DNA of 18,597 bases from Elusimicrobiota bacterium (GTDB taxonomy: Bacteria; Elusimicrobiota; Elusimicrobia; FEN-1173). The translations under genes and the position numbers were made by a program. Below, in pieces: positions 8,278-16,876 of the stretch. The stretch spans positions 1 to 18,597 of the forward strand of contig JADKCG010000031.1 in NCBI GenBank assembly GCA_016714745.1, in the 5' to 3' direction. Within the stretch, counting starts at the first letter, position 1; each line of letters starts with the position of its first letter. The notes under the pieces were generated by a model, which made no database searches, was not told where the DNA came from, and was given only the letters and a program-made list of their open reading frames with translations.

Positions 8278-10154
8278 AAACCCAAAAGTGTAACCCATTT
8301 GTGTTGGCTGTGGTGGTCCTTCTGTGTCGGGGACTGGAGGCTCAGGCCGCTGTTTCTGGGGACAACGAGATCGAAAGCGTGAGCGTCCAAGGGGTCGGCA
8401 AATTTGGAAAAGTTATTGTTCAGTCCACCCGGGCGCTGAAATACCGGGAGGTCTCGGAGAAAGGCATGGGGGTGACTCTCTACATGCTGGAACCCGTGGT
8501 CTGCCGTCGGCCCGCCCTGGAACGGACGTTCAGTGAAATCGTCAGCGAGATCCGTTACGGCTATCGGGAAGGGAAAGCCCCCGCTTCCGGTGAGGAAGCC
8601 CGTCCCCTGGAATTTATCCGCCTCGTGTTCAAACAACCCACCGCCACAAATATTGTGCAACAGGAATGGGTGTTGGCGGTGGAACTTCGGCCGGCCCCAG
8701 AAGGGACGGTCGCGGGGGGGGGGGCGCGCGGCCCCAAAGAGGTAGTGTCGGAGGAGGAAAAAGGGTCGGAGTCGGCGCGGAAAACGTTGCCGAAATCCCC
8801 CCTCCTGAAAGATTTCCTGACGGTGGGGCTTGCCAACCACAGGCCGTTGCGTGTGGCGGAGGAGGAATCCCGAGTGGCGAACGTCCGGTATCTGGAAGCG
8901 ATGCGAAACCTACTGCCGGCGGTGACGTGGAAATACAGCGAGTCGGAAGGCGAGTTGTTAGAGGATCCCCTGGTGTCCACGGACGACACCAAGTTTAAGC
9001 GGAAAGAAATAGGCGTCGAATTCGGCATCCCGCTGTTCCACAGCGGGCGCAATTATTTTAATTTCCGTTCAGCCGGGGCGCAAAAAATTGTGGCCGAACA
9101 GAATGTGCGAAAAGTCCAAGGGGAGATCACCTTTGAAATCACCCGCGCCTATTACAATCTGGTTCGTTCTCAGCGGGCGGTCAAGGCCCGGCGAGACCTC
9201 AGCCGGCGTTCTGAAAAAATAATTGAATTGGCCCGAAAGAAAAAACAGTTGGGGCTCATCACTCCGTCGGATTATCTGGGGGCGGATTCGTTGTTTAATC
9301 AAGGGGTCTATCGGCTTCTTTCTGACGAGAAAGATTTGGAAATCGCTCGGTTGAAGATGGCCGGGTATTTGAACATTTCGGAAGCTCTTCCCGAGATCCT
9401 CACCGATCCCGCAGACGCGGTGAACGTTCAACACCTGGTGGACCTGTCTGTTCCCCCCGAATCGCTGATCGCAACGGCCTACGAACAGCGGCCGGAAATG
9501 CGCGTAGCTGAAAATACGGCCGTCGCCCAACGATACAGTTATCGCGCCGCGTGGGCCCAAAACCTTTTGAAAGTGGACGGCACGTATTTCACCGGAGACG
9601 CGGGAGGCGCCTTTGAAGACAAGCCGTTGGAGTTGCGCAACAGTTGGAACGCCGGGGTGCAGGCGAGCCTCTATTTCGGCGGTAGCACGGTGCGCGGGGC
9701 CATGACCGATGAACACACGGTCCCGGACTATTCCGAAACCACCGCCACAGACGTGAAAGGAAAAACCGCCAGCGTGGGTTTGTTCGACTCGCTTAAAAGC
9801 GCGGGCGATGCCCGCCAAGCACGGGCCGGGCGGGACCGGGCCCTCCATGAATTCGAGCAAGCCCGCCGCGACGTTCAAGTGGACGTTCGGGAGGCTTATT
9901 ACAATATCCAAAAGGCTAAAATCCAAATCCGCGGGGCCCAATCGGAGTTGGACTACCGGGAGAAAGAGTTGGACATCACCCAACAGAAAGAGCGGATGAA
10001 CATGGTGGAACCCAAAGAAACCTTGGCGGCCGAAAATTCCTACGGCGAAGCCGTCTCCAATTACGAAGAGGCGCTCTCCTTTTATCAAATTTCCTTGGCG
10101 GGTCTGGAACGGGCGGTGGGCGTTCCCCTGACCTCCATTCCGGAGTTCCGGTAA
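8274..10154 (+). CDS. AMIN-like domain/TolC-family outer-membrane efflux protein
   Basis: 626 aa. Residues 1-26 are a signal peptide (ending LEAQA). Residues about 30-142 are a beta-rich segment (IESVSVQG, KVIVQSTRALKY, GVTLYMLEPVV, FIRLVFKQPTATNIVQ) resembling AMIN domains, which bind peptidoglycan in PilQ and AmiC. A charged linker with a glycine run follows (residues 143-180). Residues about 180-620 hold the two OEP/TolC repeats: long helices such as ITFEITRAYYNLVRSQRAVK and VDVREAYYNIQKAKIQI are the classic paired motifs, and LPAVTWKYS and VGVQ-type strands belong to the barrel. Usual TolC length is about 450-500 aa, the excess being the N-terminal domain. ATGA overlap with the preceding gene, preceded by AGAGGGA. 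It should form the outer-membrane duct for the RND pumps that follow. The AMIN call is by pattern only and is less certain than TolC. Confidence 0.85.
   Translation: MKTQKCNPFVLAVVVLLCRGLEAQAAVSGDNEIESVSVQGVGKFGKVIVQSTRALKYREVSEKGMGVTLYMLEPVVCRRPALERTFSEIVSEIRYGYREGKAPASGEEARPLEFIRLVFKQPTATNIVQQEWVLAVELRPAPEGTVAGGGARGPKEVVSEEEKGSESARKTLPKSPLLKDFLTVGLANHRPLRVAEEESRVANVRYLEAMRNLLPAVTWKYSESEGELLEDPLVSTDDTKFKRKEIGVEFGIPLFHSGRNYFNFRSAGAQKIVAEQNVRKVQGEITFEITRAYYNLVRSQRAVKARRDLSRRSEKIIELARKKKQLGLITPSDYLGADSLFNQGVYRLLSDEKDLEIARLKMAGYLNISEALPEILTDPADAVNVQHLVDLSVPPESLIATAYEQRPEMRVAENTAVAQRYSYRAAWAQNLLKVDGTYFTGDAGGAFEDKPLELRNSWNAGVQASLYFGGSTVRGAMTDEHTVPDYSETTATDVKGKTASVGLFDSLKSAGDARQARAGRDRALHEFEQARRDVQVDVREAYYNIQKAKIQIRGAQSELDYREKELDITQQKERMNMVEPKETLAAENSYGEAVSNYEEALSFYQISLAGLERAVGVPLTSIPEFR
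8714..8724 (+). repeat. G11 homopolymer inside the TolC-family gene
   Basis: Eleven consecutive G residues encode the GGG of the linker between the AMIN-like and TolC domains. Gain or loss of one base would shift translation into frames that stop at about 8745 or 8998, removing the TolC part. Tracts of this length are known to slip in phase-variable genes; they also cause sequencing errors. Confidence 0.6.
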
Positions 10155-10155
10155 G

Positions 10156-10202
10156 ATGAGTCTTCCGTCCTTTTTTTCGTTCGCCGTCCCGTCACTGGGA
10201 CA
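10156..10202 (+). other. Probable true N-terminus of RND permease 1, out of frame by a T-run indel
   Basis: An ATG lies 1 base after the TolC stop and reads MSLPSFF, then leaves the pump frame at a run of seven Ts (10171-10177). In the frame of the downstream ORF the next codons read FVRRPVTGT and join directly to MIFSGV. The combined MSLPSFFFVRRPVTGTM is the standard opening of RND permeases and matches the opening of the second pump here, MSLPRTAVARPVTTLM. A run of eight (or five) Ts would restore the frame. So the annotated ATG at 10203 is probably an internal codon. Confidence 0.75.
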
Positions 10203-13200
10203 ATGATTTTTTCGGGGGTTTGTTTGATGGGCCTCATCACATGGTTCCTGAACGCCCGGGAACTTTTTCCCAGCATTTCTTTTCCCCAACTGCTTGTCAT
10301 CACTCGGTATGGCAACGCCGCCCCGGAAGAAATCGAGAATTTGATTACGAAAGTCATTGAAGAGTCGGTCGGGACGGTGCCCAATTTAAAGCGGGTCCGG
10401 TCTCTCTCTAAAGAAGGTATTTCCCTTGTGACGATGGAATTTGATTGGGGCACCGACATGGGGTTCGCCCACCTTTCCGCCCGGGAAAAAATTGACCAGA
10501 TCAAAGACCGTCTCCCCTCGGATTCCGAAGAGCCCATCATCAACCGCATCAACCCGTTCGCCCAACCCATGATGATCTATTCCATCAGCGGTTCTCTGCC
10601 GATGTCCGAGATGACGCGACAAGCGAAAACCGTGATTAAACAACGGTTGGAGAAAGTGACCGGCGTGGCCTCGGCCGTGATCAGCGGCGGCCAAGAACGC
10701 GAGATCCGTGTGGAGGTGGACATGGGTCGAATGGAGGCCACGGGGGTGTCTCTGAACAGCCTGGTGGATTCCCTTAAAGAGACCAACCTCAATTACCCCG
10801 GCGGCACCACCATGGGCAAAACCTATGAATATTTGGTGGTCACGAAAGGAGAATTTAAACACATCGGAGAGATCGGCCGAACGGTGGTCAAGGTGTCCCA
10901 ACCTCCGGACGAGGGGGAACGCGGTTTTGCACGGCCCGGATCCAAACGCGACGCGTCTTCCCCCAAAGACCAACGCCTGGTGTATTTGGACACCATGAGC
11001 GAAACCAAAGACGACTTTAAAGAACAAACCAGCTTTTCCCGCCACAACGGGATGGCCAATATTTCCATCGCGGTTCAAAAACAGGCCGACGCCAACACCC
11101 TGAACACCGCCGAGCGGGTCCTGGCGGCGATCCGTGAAATCCGATTGGTCCTCCCCAAAGGGGTGCAGTTGGACCTTGTTTACAACGAAGCCGACTTTAT
11201 TCGGGACGCCATCAACGGGTTGGTGGTCGACAGCATCCTCGGTGGTATTTTGGCTTTCCTCGTCCTCTATTTTTTCCTTCGGAACGTCACGTCTTCTGTG
11301 ATCGCCGCGCTGACCATCCCCTTATCGGCCATGTTCACTTTCATCTGCATGTATTTTGGACACGTGTCCATCAATTTGCTTTCCCTGGCGGGGATCGGGC
11401 TCGCTGTGGGGGCTCTGGTGGACAACGCCATCGTTTGTATGGAAAACGTGACCCGGCATCGGGAAGAATTGGGCAAAGACCACGCCTCCGCCGCGATTGA
11501 TGGAACTCAAGAAGTGGTGATGCCCATGTTCAGTTCCGCCATCACGAATGTGGCGGTATTTCTTCCCTTGTTGTTCGTCCAGGGGGCCGCGCAAAAACTC
11601 TTTCGGGACCTCTTCATCGCAAACGCGTTGGCCACGATGGGGTCTTATTTTGTTGCCATTACCCTGATCCCCCAACTCGTCAGCCATCCCGTTCCGTTGG
11701 CTCCCCTGCAGGCCCTCTTGCGTCGGTTCTTCCCGAAAAAAGACCCCGACCCAACACCCGTGGCGGTGTCGGCCGCCTCCCCCGGTTTGATCCGCAGGGG
11801 TTTACGGTATTTCTCTCATGGGATTCCCGACAAGGATTACCATCTGCTGACGGAAGGGTATAAATCGGTTCTCGACCGTTCCATCCGGTCCCCGCGGAAA
11901 CTGTCTCTCTTGTTGGGTCTGCTGGTGGTGTTGAGTCTTGTCCTCATGGGGTTTCAGCCCAAGGTGTTCATGCCCCAGTTCGATCAAGGGCGGTTCATCC
12001 TCAAGATCGATCTTCCCGTCGGTACTCGGCTGGAAATAACAAATAAAGTGATGGAAAAAGTGGAACGGAAGTTAAGAGAAGTCTCTGCCGTGACGGATAT
12101 TTCAGTCGCGGTGGGCTCCAACCATTCGGACGCGGTGGATGCACTCTCCTCTTTCCAGGCTCAAGCGATCGTTAACCTCGACCGCCATCGCATGTCGACC
12201 GACGAGGTGATCGAGGACATTAAAACCCGGTTGGAAAAAGAGAATTTGGAGGGCGCCCAGGTGCAGTTTCTCTTGCAGGGGAGCGTGTTGGCCTCCGCCT
12301 TTGAATCGAGTTCGCCCATCTTGATAGAGATCAAAGGCCACGATTTGGCGACTCTGCGGAAAATGTCGGAGGACGTCACGAAAGAAATTGAAACGGTTCC
12401 TGGAATTTACGGGGTCAAAACGACCTTGGCTCTTCCGTCCCCTGAAACACGGGTGGAGGTGGACCGCGAACGGGCGGCCAGTTACAATCTGTCCGTGTCC
12501 GAAATCGCTCGCACGGCGCTGATTGGACTCAAGGGATTCGTGGCCACCACCTACAAAGAGGGGGGGCAGGAGGTGGACGTGCGGGTCCAATTGCGGCCCG
12601 AGGACCGCGCGAACACGGATTCGGTCCGCCGCCTGGTGGTTCAGACCCACAACGGCCTGATGGTTCCGCTCTCGGAGATCTCGACCATTGTGACGGCCCG
12701 GGGGCCCAGCGAAATTAAACACCTGGACCAACAGCGGGCTGTGCTGATTTCAGCCAACATCCTTAAACGGTCTTCCAGCGACGTCATTGCCGACATCGAC
12801 TCCCGGTTGGGACAATTCGAGATGGCCGACTATCACCTGAAATTGAGCGGTGAAAGCCAGCAGATGAAAGAATCGTTCGGTCCCTTGGGGATCGCGATGG
12901 TGATGGGTGTGTTGGCCAATTACATGATTATGGCCGCGGAATTTGAGGATCTCTGGCACCCTCTGATCGTGCTGGGCACGATTCCCCTGGGCGTGATCGG
13001 AGTGGCGCTGAGCCTTTATTTGACGGGCACGCCGCTCAGCGCTCCGGTGATCCTGGGGTGCATCATGTTGGGGGGCATGGTGGTGAACAACGGCATCGTG
13101 CTGATCGATTTTATGAACGTTCTCCGCCGCAGTGGTGTCGCTCTTCGGGAAGCCGTGTTTCAAGCGTCCACCGCTCGGTTCCGGCCCATCGTCATGTCCA

Positions 13201-13427
13201 ACATGACGTCGGTCCTTGGTGTTTTGCCTTTGGCTTCAGGGTTGACGGAAGGGTCTGAACTGACGTCTCCCATGGCGGTTGTCGCTGTGGGGGGACTCAC
13301 GGTTTCCGCCCTCTTAACTTTAATCCTTATTCCGCTCCTTTATTACTATTGGGAGAAATGGCGGGCCGATCGCGCCGCCACCGAGATCCCCGTTTCCCCC
13401 GATCCCGAACCTCCCGCGGGGGGTTAA
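10203..13427 (+). CDS. RND-superfamily efflux permease 1 (AcrB/HAE1-like)
   Basis: 1074 aa in the unbroken ORF, about 1090 with the N-terminus restored from 10156; AcrB has 1049. It starts in TM1, followed by porter-domain motifs (PEEIENLITKVIEE, GVASAVISGG) and the TM2-TM6 bundle with IGLAVGALVDNAIVCMENV. The second half repeats the plan with LGTIPLGVIGVALSLYL and LGGMVVNNGIVLIDFMN. Relative to AcrB the D407/D408 pair is D-N, and the TM10 lysine (K940) is N, a variant seen in many AcrB-like homologues. The protein works in the inner membrane as a proton-driven exporter whose periplasmic domain contacts a TolC duct, usually through an adaptor that is missing here. The gene follows the TolC gene directly; there is no ribosome site of note before 10203, in agreement with a start at 10156. 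Substrate unknown. Confidence 0.9.
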   Translation: MIFSGVCLMGLITWFLNARELFPSISFPQLLVITRYGNAAPEEIENLITKVIEESVGTVPNLKRVRSLSKEGISLVTMEFDWGTDMGFAHLSAREKIDQIKDRLPSDSEEPIINRINPFAQPMMIYSISGSLPMSEMTRQAKTVIKQRLEKVTGVASAVISGGQEREIRVEVDMGRMEATGVSLNSLVDSLKETNLNYPGGTTMGKTYEYLVVTKGEFKHIGEIGRTVVKVSQPPDEGERGFARPGSKRDASSPKDQRLVYLDTMSETKDDFKEQTSFSRHNGMANISIAVQKQADANTLNTAERVLAAIREIRLVLPKGVQLDLVYNEADFIRDAINGLVVDSILGGILAFLVLYFFLRNVTSSVIAALTIPLSAMFTFICMYFGHVSINLLSLAGIGLAVGALVDNAIVCMENVTRHREELGKDHASAAIDGTQEVVMPMFSSAITNVAVFLPLLFVQGAAQKLFRDLFIANALATMGSYFVAITLIPQLVSHPVPLAPLQALLRRFFPKKDPDPTPVAVSAASPGLIRRGLRYFSHGIPDKDYHLLTEGYKSVLDRSIRSPRKLSLLLGLLVVLSLVLMGFQPKVFMPQFDQGRFILKIDLPVGTRLEITNKVMEKVERKLREVSAVTDISVAVGSNHSDAVDALSSFQAQAIVNLDRHRMSTDEVIEDIKTRLEKENLEGAQVQFLLQGSVLASAFESSSPILIEIKGHDLATLRKMSEDVTKEIETVPGIYGVKTTLALPSPETRVEVDRERAASYNLSVSEIARTALIGLKGFVATTYKEGGQEVDVRVQLRPEDRANTDSVRRLVVQTHNGLMVPLSEISTIVTARGPSEIKHLDQQRAVLISANILKRSSSDVIADIDSRLGQFEMADYHLKLSGESQQMKESFGPLGIAMVMGVLANYMIMAAEFEDLWHPLIVLGTIPLGVIGVALSLYLTGTPLSAPVILGCIMLGGMVVNNGIVLIDFMNVLRRSGVALREAVFQASTARFRPIVMSNMTSVLGVLPLASGLTEGSELTSPMAVVAVGGLTVSALLTLILIPLLYYYWEKWRADRAATEIPVSPDPEPPAGG

Positions 13428-13478
13428 CCCCGTGCGCATTTCGTTTCTCCATCAAGTGAAAATAGGATTTTCCTCCCG

Positions 13479-15197
13479 ATGAGCCTTCCCCGCACCGCTG
13501 TTGCCCGTCCCGTGACGACCCTGATGCTCTATACGGGTCTCTGCTTGTTCGGGATTTTCGCTTTTATCAAGCTCCCGGTGGACTTAATGCCCAACGCCGG
13601 GGCCGGTACGCTGACCATTATGATCGGTGTCCGGGGCGGTTTGCCTCCGGAAGACATTGAAAACCTCGTGACGAAAGTCGTGGAAGAAACCGTCGCCACC
13701 GCCGCCCATCTCCGCAACGTTCTTTCCGTTTCTCGCAAAGACCGCTCGGTTGTGACTTTGACCTATGAACCCGGCACGGATCTCAGTTTCGCGGCCCTGG
13801 ACATTCAAGAACGGTTGGCGAAAATTAAGAACAAGTTGCCCAAAGACATCGAGAAACCCATCGTCGCCCATTACTCCGAGGGCGATTACCCGATCATCAT
13901 CCTTTCGTTAACGAGCGACACCTTCAGCCCCGAGAAACTCCGCGAATTGGTGGACAACCGCTTAAAGCCCCAACTCACCCGGGTCAACGGCATTGCCAAC
14001 GTGGAAGTCGGGGGGGGACGGGAACGAAAAATTTTGGTGGAATTTTATCAGGACCGGTTGGAGGCCTACCGTCTATCGATCCGCCAGGTCATCGACACGA
14101 TTGGAAAAAACAACATCAATTTGCTTTCGGGGAAAACGTCGACGTCTCGGGACGAATGGGTCGTCCGCACCATGGGCCAATACGGCACCATCGAAGAGCT
14201 GAAAGAACTGGTGGTGCTCAAAAGTGGGGAGGGGTCCTCCGTCCGTTTGGGAGACATTGCCGACATCAAGGATTTTTATTTGGAAGCCCAAAGTTACGCC
14301 CGTCTGAACAAAAAACCCACGGTGTCGGTGTACGTGCAGAAAGACAACAGTTCCAACACTCTCCGTGTTGCGAAACGGGTGAAAGAGATGATCGCTAAAT
14401 TTGAGAAAACCCAGCTCGATTCCGCGATCCATCTTCAAATCATTACGGACCAGTCGACTTTCATCAAAGAGGCCATGGAGAACGTGACTCAAAACTTCTC
14501 GTGGGGGGCGCTCCTGACGTGGGGGATCATTTTCCTATTCTTAAAAGAATGGAAACACACGACCCTGGTGTTCCTGTCGGTCCCCATCGCGGTTCTGATC
14601 ACTTTGGGTCTGATGTTTCTGATGGGGCTGACCTTGAACGTGATGACCCTGACGGCCTTAGCCCTGGGGATCGGGATGGTGGTCGACAGCGCCACGGTTG
14701 TCTTGGAAAATATTTTAGAGAAGAAGAAACGAACTCTCCGTTCCCACCCCGGGGCCGATTTGACGGAGTGCACCATCCAAGGGACCGAAGAACTTTTTAT
14801 CTCGCTGGTGGGGTCCACCCTCACGACCGTGGTGGTGTTTCTTCCCATCGTGTTCATTAACAAGCAGGTCAAGATCCTTTATTCGGGGTTGGCGTATACG
14901 ATCACGGTGTCTATGATCGCGTCGTTGGTGGTGGCGGTCACGTTGGTTCCGCTCCTGGCGTCCCGAATCTCGCTACCCTCCCACACGGGATATTTCAGCC
15001 CGGGAGGATGGGCGCGTATTCAACGGGCATGGGAAGCCGTCCGTGGGGCGACCCCCGCGTGGGTGTTTCGCTTCTTCTCCCGATCGGGAAGATGGCGCAC
15101 CTGCTTGTTCCCTTCACAGGTGCCGGAAAAATATTGGGACCGCCGCAAAACCCCGGCCCCGGCCCCCTCTCCGCCAGTGACCTCGCCCGACCCTTGA
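13479..15197 (+). CDS. RND-superfamily efflux permease 2, N-terminal half (frameshifted)
   Basis: Starts MSLPRTAVARPVTTLM with AGGA about 10 bases before the ATG and only 51 bases after the stop of pump 1. It carries TM1, the first porter repeat (PEDIENLVTKVVEETV, RVNGIANVEVGGGRERKI) and TM2-TM6 with ALGIGMVVDSATVVLENI. The AcrB D407/D408 pair is D403-S404. The reading frame then enters a long cytoplasmic linker rich in W, R and P and stops at 15195-15197, where a pump should continue. TM7 and the second half follow in frame 1 (see next entry), and the total span 13479-16845 is one base more than a multiple of three, as expected for a single inserted base near 15181-15197. Either a sequencing error or a recently broken gene; two separate functional halves are less likely. 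Confidence 0.85.
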   Translation: MSLPRTAVARPVTTLMLYTGLCLFGIFAFIKLPVDLMPNAGAGTLTIMIGVRGGLPPEDIENLVTKVVEETVATAAHLRNVLSVSRKDRSVVTLTYEPGTDLSFAALDIQERLAKIKNKLPKDIEKPIVAHYSEGDYPIIILSLTSDTFSPEKLRELVDNRLKPQLTRVNGIANVEVGGGRERKILVEFYQDRLEAYRLSIRQVIDTIGKNNINLLSGKTSTSRDEWVVRTMGQYGTIEELKELVVLKSGEGSSVRLGDIADIKDFYLEAQSYARLNKKPTVSVYVQKDNSSNTLRVAKRVKEMIAKFEKTQLDSAIHLQIITDQSTFIKEAMENVTQNFSWGALLTWGIIFLFLKEWKHTTLVFLSVPIAVLITLGLMFLMGLTLNVMTLTALALGIGMVVDSATVVLENILEKKKRTLRSHPGADLTECTIQGTEELFISLVGSTLTTVVVFLPIVFINKQVKILYSGLAYTITVSMIASLVVAVTLVPLLASRISLPSHTGYFSPGGWARIQRAWEAVRGATPAWVFRFFSRSGRWRTCLFPSQVPEKYWDRRKTPAPAPSPPVTSPDP

Positions 15198-15339
15198 CCG
15201 AGGCGTCTTTGCGCCCCCGGGGGCCTGGGCGTGGGTCAAATATTATTGGTTTGCTTGGTTTTGGCCGTCCGCTCAGTTTGAATTCCGCCGCGCCCGACGC
15301 CATCCCCGGCGGGCGTTTGTTCATTGGTGCGCCCAATCT

Positions 15340-16845
15340 GTGCGCCATCAAAAATGGATCGCGTTGTTTATGGGGACGGCGGCTCTGCTGTCGGTCTTTC
15401 TCTATTTGTTTGTCATGGAAAAAGATTTTCTGGGGACCACGGAGCAAAATGAATTCATTGTTTTCGTTGAACTTCCCGCGGGGGCCAAGTTGGACATTTC
15501 CGACCAAGTGGTGAGGGAGGTGGAACAAAAACTTTCCGATACGCCTGAAATCGCGGGGGTCGTCAAAACGGCCGCCGCACGGGTGGAAGGATGGTCGTCC
15601 AAGGTCTACGTCACCCTCACCCCCCGCTCTGAACGTTCTCGTTCCGTCCAAGACGTAATCAATGACATCCGTCCCAAGGTGGCGGACATCGGCCAGCAGT
15701 ATGACGCCTTTATTTATTTTTCAGAACCCGAGTCATCAAAGGAATTCTTTATTGATGTCTTTGGCCCGGATTACAACGTGTTGAGGGATTTGGCGTCGGC
15801 CATCGCGGCGCGGCTCGAAAATGTTCATGGCTTGACAGACATCAAACTGCGCTACAAGCCGGGCCAACCGGAAGTGCAGATCAAAGTCATCAAAGAACGG
15901 GCCGCGCTTTTCGGCCTGACCGTTAAAGACATCGCGGAAGATCTCCACGCCCGAATCCGGGGTCTGCGCCCCTCATTTTTCTATACGGACGCCAATGAAC
16001 TTGAAATCATTGGCCGCAATAAGGAAATCTTTCGCAAAACAGTGGAAGACATTCGAAATCTAACAGTGAGCGGGCCCGAGGGCGATAACATCGCTCTCGG
16101 GCAGATTTCGGATTTCGAGTATGCCCTGACCCCCAGCGAGGTCTGGCGGAAAGACAAACAGCGCGTTATCCAGGTGAGCGCCAATCGGGAAAAGCTGGCG
16201 CTGAGCACGGCCGCGAAGGGGTCTCTTTCCGCTCTGCGGGGTCTCGAAGTGAAAACGGGCTATTATTTCCAGATCGGAGGCGACTACGTCGATATGATTC
16301 AAAATGAGCGGGAGTTTCGCTTCGCTTTCGTCATCATGGCCGCGTTGGTCTTCATCGTATTGTCGAGCCTGTTCGAATCCTACACCCAAGCCCTCATTGT
16401 CATGGTCACGATCCCCATGGCTTTGATCGGAAGCATTCCCCTGCTCCATTTCACCAACACCCCGGCCACCATGAGTGTGTACATCGGCATCATCATGTTA
16501 GGAGGAATTGTGGTTAGCGCCGCGATTATTTTGGTTGAGCGGATCAACCAATCTTGCCAGGAAGGGCGAGAACTGAAACGGGCGGTTCTTGAATCCAGCT
16601 GGGTTCGGCTGTCGCCCATCTTAAACACATCCCTCACCACCATCGTCGATCTGATCCCCATGGCCCTCTCGCGAAGTGATTCGGCCGCTCTCTGGGCCCC
16701 GTTGTCACTGACCGTCATCGGAGGGGCAACCGTTTCGACGTTCCTCACTCTGTTCATGATCCCCGCCATCTATTACCACACCGAAACCTTTAAACAAAAA
16801 GCCAAACACTACTTCGAACAAACAAACGAACCTCGGATTTTGTAG
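15340..16845 (+). CDS. RND-superfamily efflux permease 2, C-terminal half
   Basis: The frame is open from 15181, and the sequence from there (APPGAWAWVKYYWF, then ARRHPRRAFVHW) reads as the end of the cytoplasmic linker, so GTG at 15340 is not a real start. TM7 follows (WIALFMGTAALLSVFLYLFV), then the second porter repeat (EFIVFVELPAGAKLDISDQV) and TM8-TM12. The TM10 segment reads LGGIVVSAAIILVERINQ: the position of AcrB K940 is S, its N is A, and the following acidic residue is E. This pump is thus farther from AcrB in its proton-relay residues than pump 1. The two pumps may form a hetero-oligomer as MdtB/MdtC do (inference from tandem order). The gene ends before a convergent gap. Confidence 0.85.
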   Translation: MRHQKWIALFMGTAALLSVFLYLFVMEKDFLGTTEQNEFIVFVELPAGAKLDISDQVVREVEQKLSDTPEIAGVVKTAAARVEGWSSKVYVTLTPRSERSRSVQDVINDIRPKVADIGQQYDAFIYFSEPESSKEFFIDVFGPDYNVLRDLASAIAARLENVHGLTDIKLRYKPGQPEVQIKVIKERAALFGLTVKDIAEDLHARIRGLRPSFFYTDANELEIIGRNKEIFRKTVEDIRNLTVSGPEGDNIALGQISDFEYALTPSEVWRKDKQRVIQVSANREKLALSTAAKGSLSALRGLEVKTGYYFQIGGDYVDMIQNEREFRFAFVIMAALVFIVLSSLFESYTQALIVMVTIPMALIGSIPLLHFTNTPATMSVYIGIIMLGGIVVSAAIILVERINQSCQEGRELKRAVLESSWVRLSPILNTSLTTIVDLIPMALSRSDSAALWAPLSLTVIGGATVSTFLTLFMIPAIYYHTETFKQKAKHYFEQTNEPRIL

Positions 16846-16876
16846 GGGCTCTTTTGGCTTTTTTTAAATGCAAATC

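Noticed and set aside
9069..10289. 406-aa antisense open frame opposite the TolC gene
   Set aside because: The plus strand has clear TolC motifs; the antisense translation shows no domain pattern and spans two genes, as expected of a codon-bias shadow.
15181..15197. Programmed ribosomal frameshift in RND pump 2
   Set aside because: No slippery heptamer, downstream pseudoknot or stimulatory Shine-Dalgarno is evident, and similar single-base breaks occur elsewhere in the window.
15008..15514. 168-aa open frame in frame 2 across the RND pump 2 break
   Set aside because: Translation is Pro/Gly/Arg-rich and lacks the TM7 sequence, which frame 1 reads clearly; overlapping frames are open only because of high G+C.
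16846..16866. GGCT...GGCT followed by a T run as a rho-independent terminator for the RND operon
   Set aside because: The two GGCT copies are direct, not inverted, repeats, so no stem forms.
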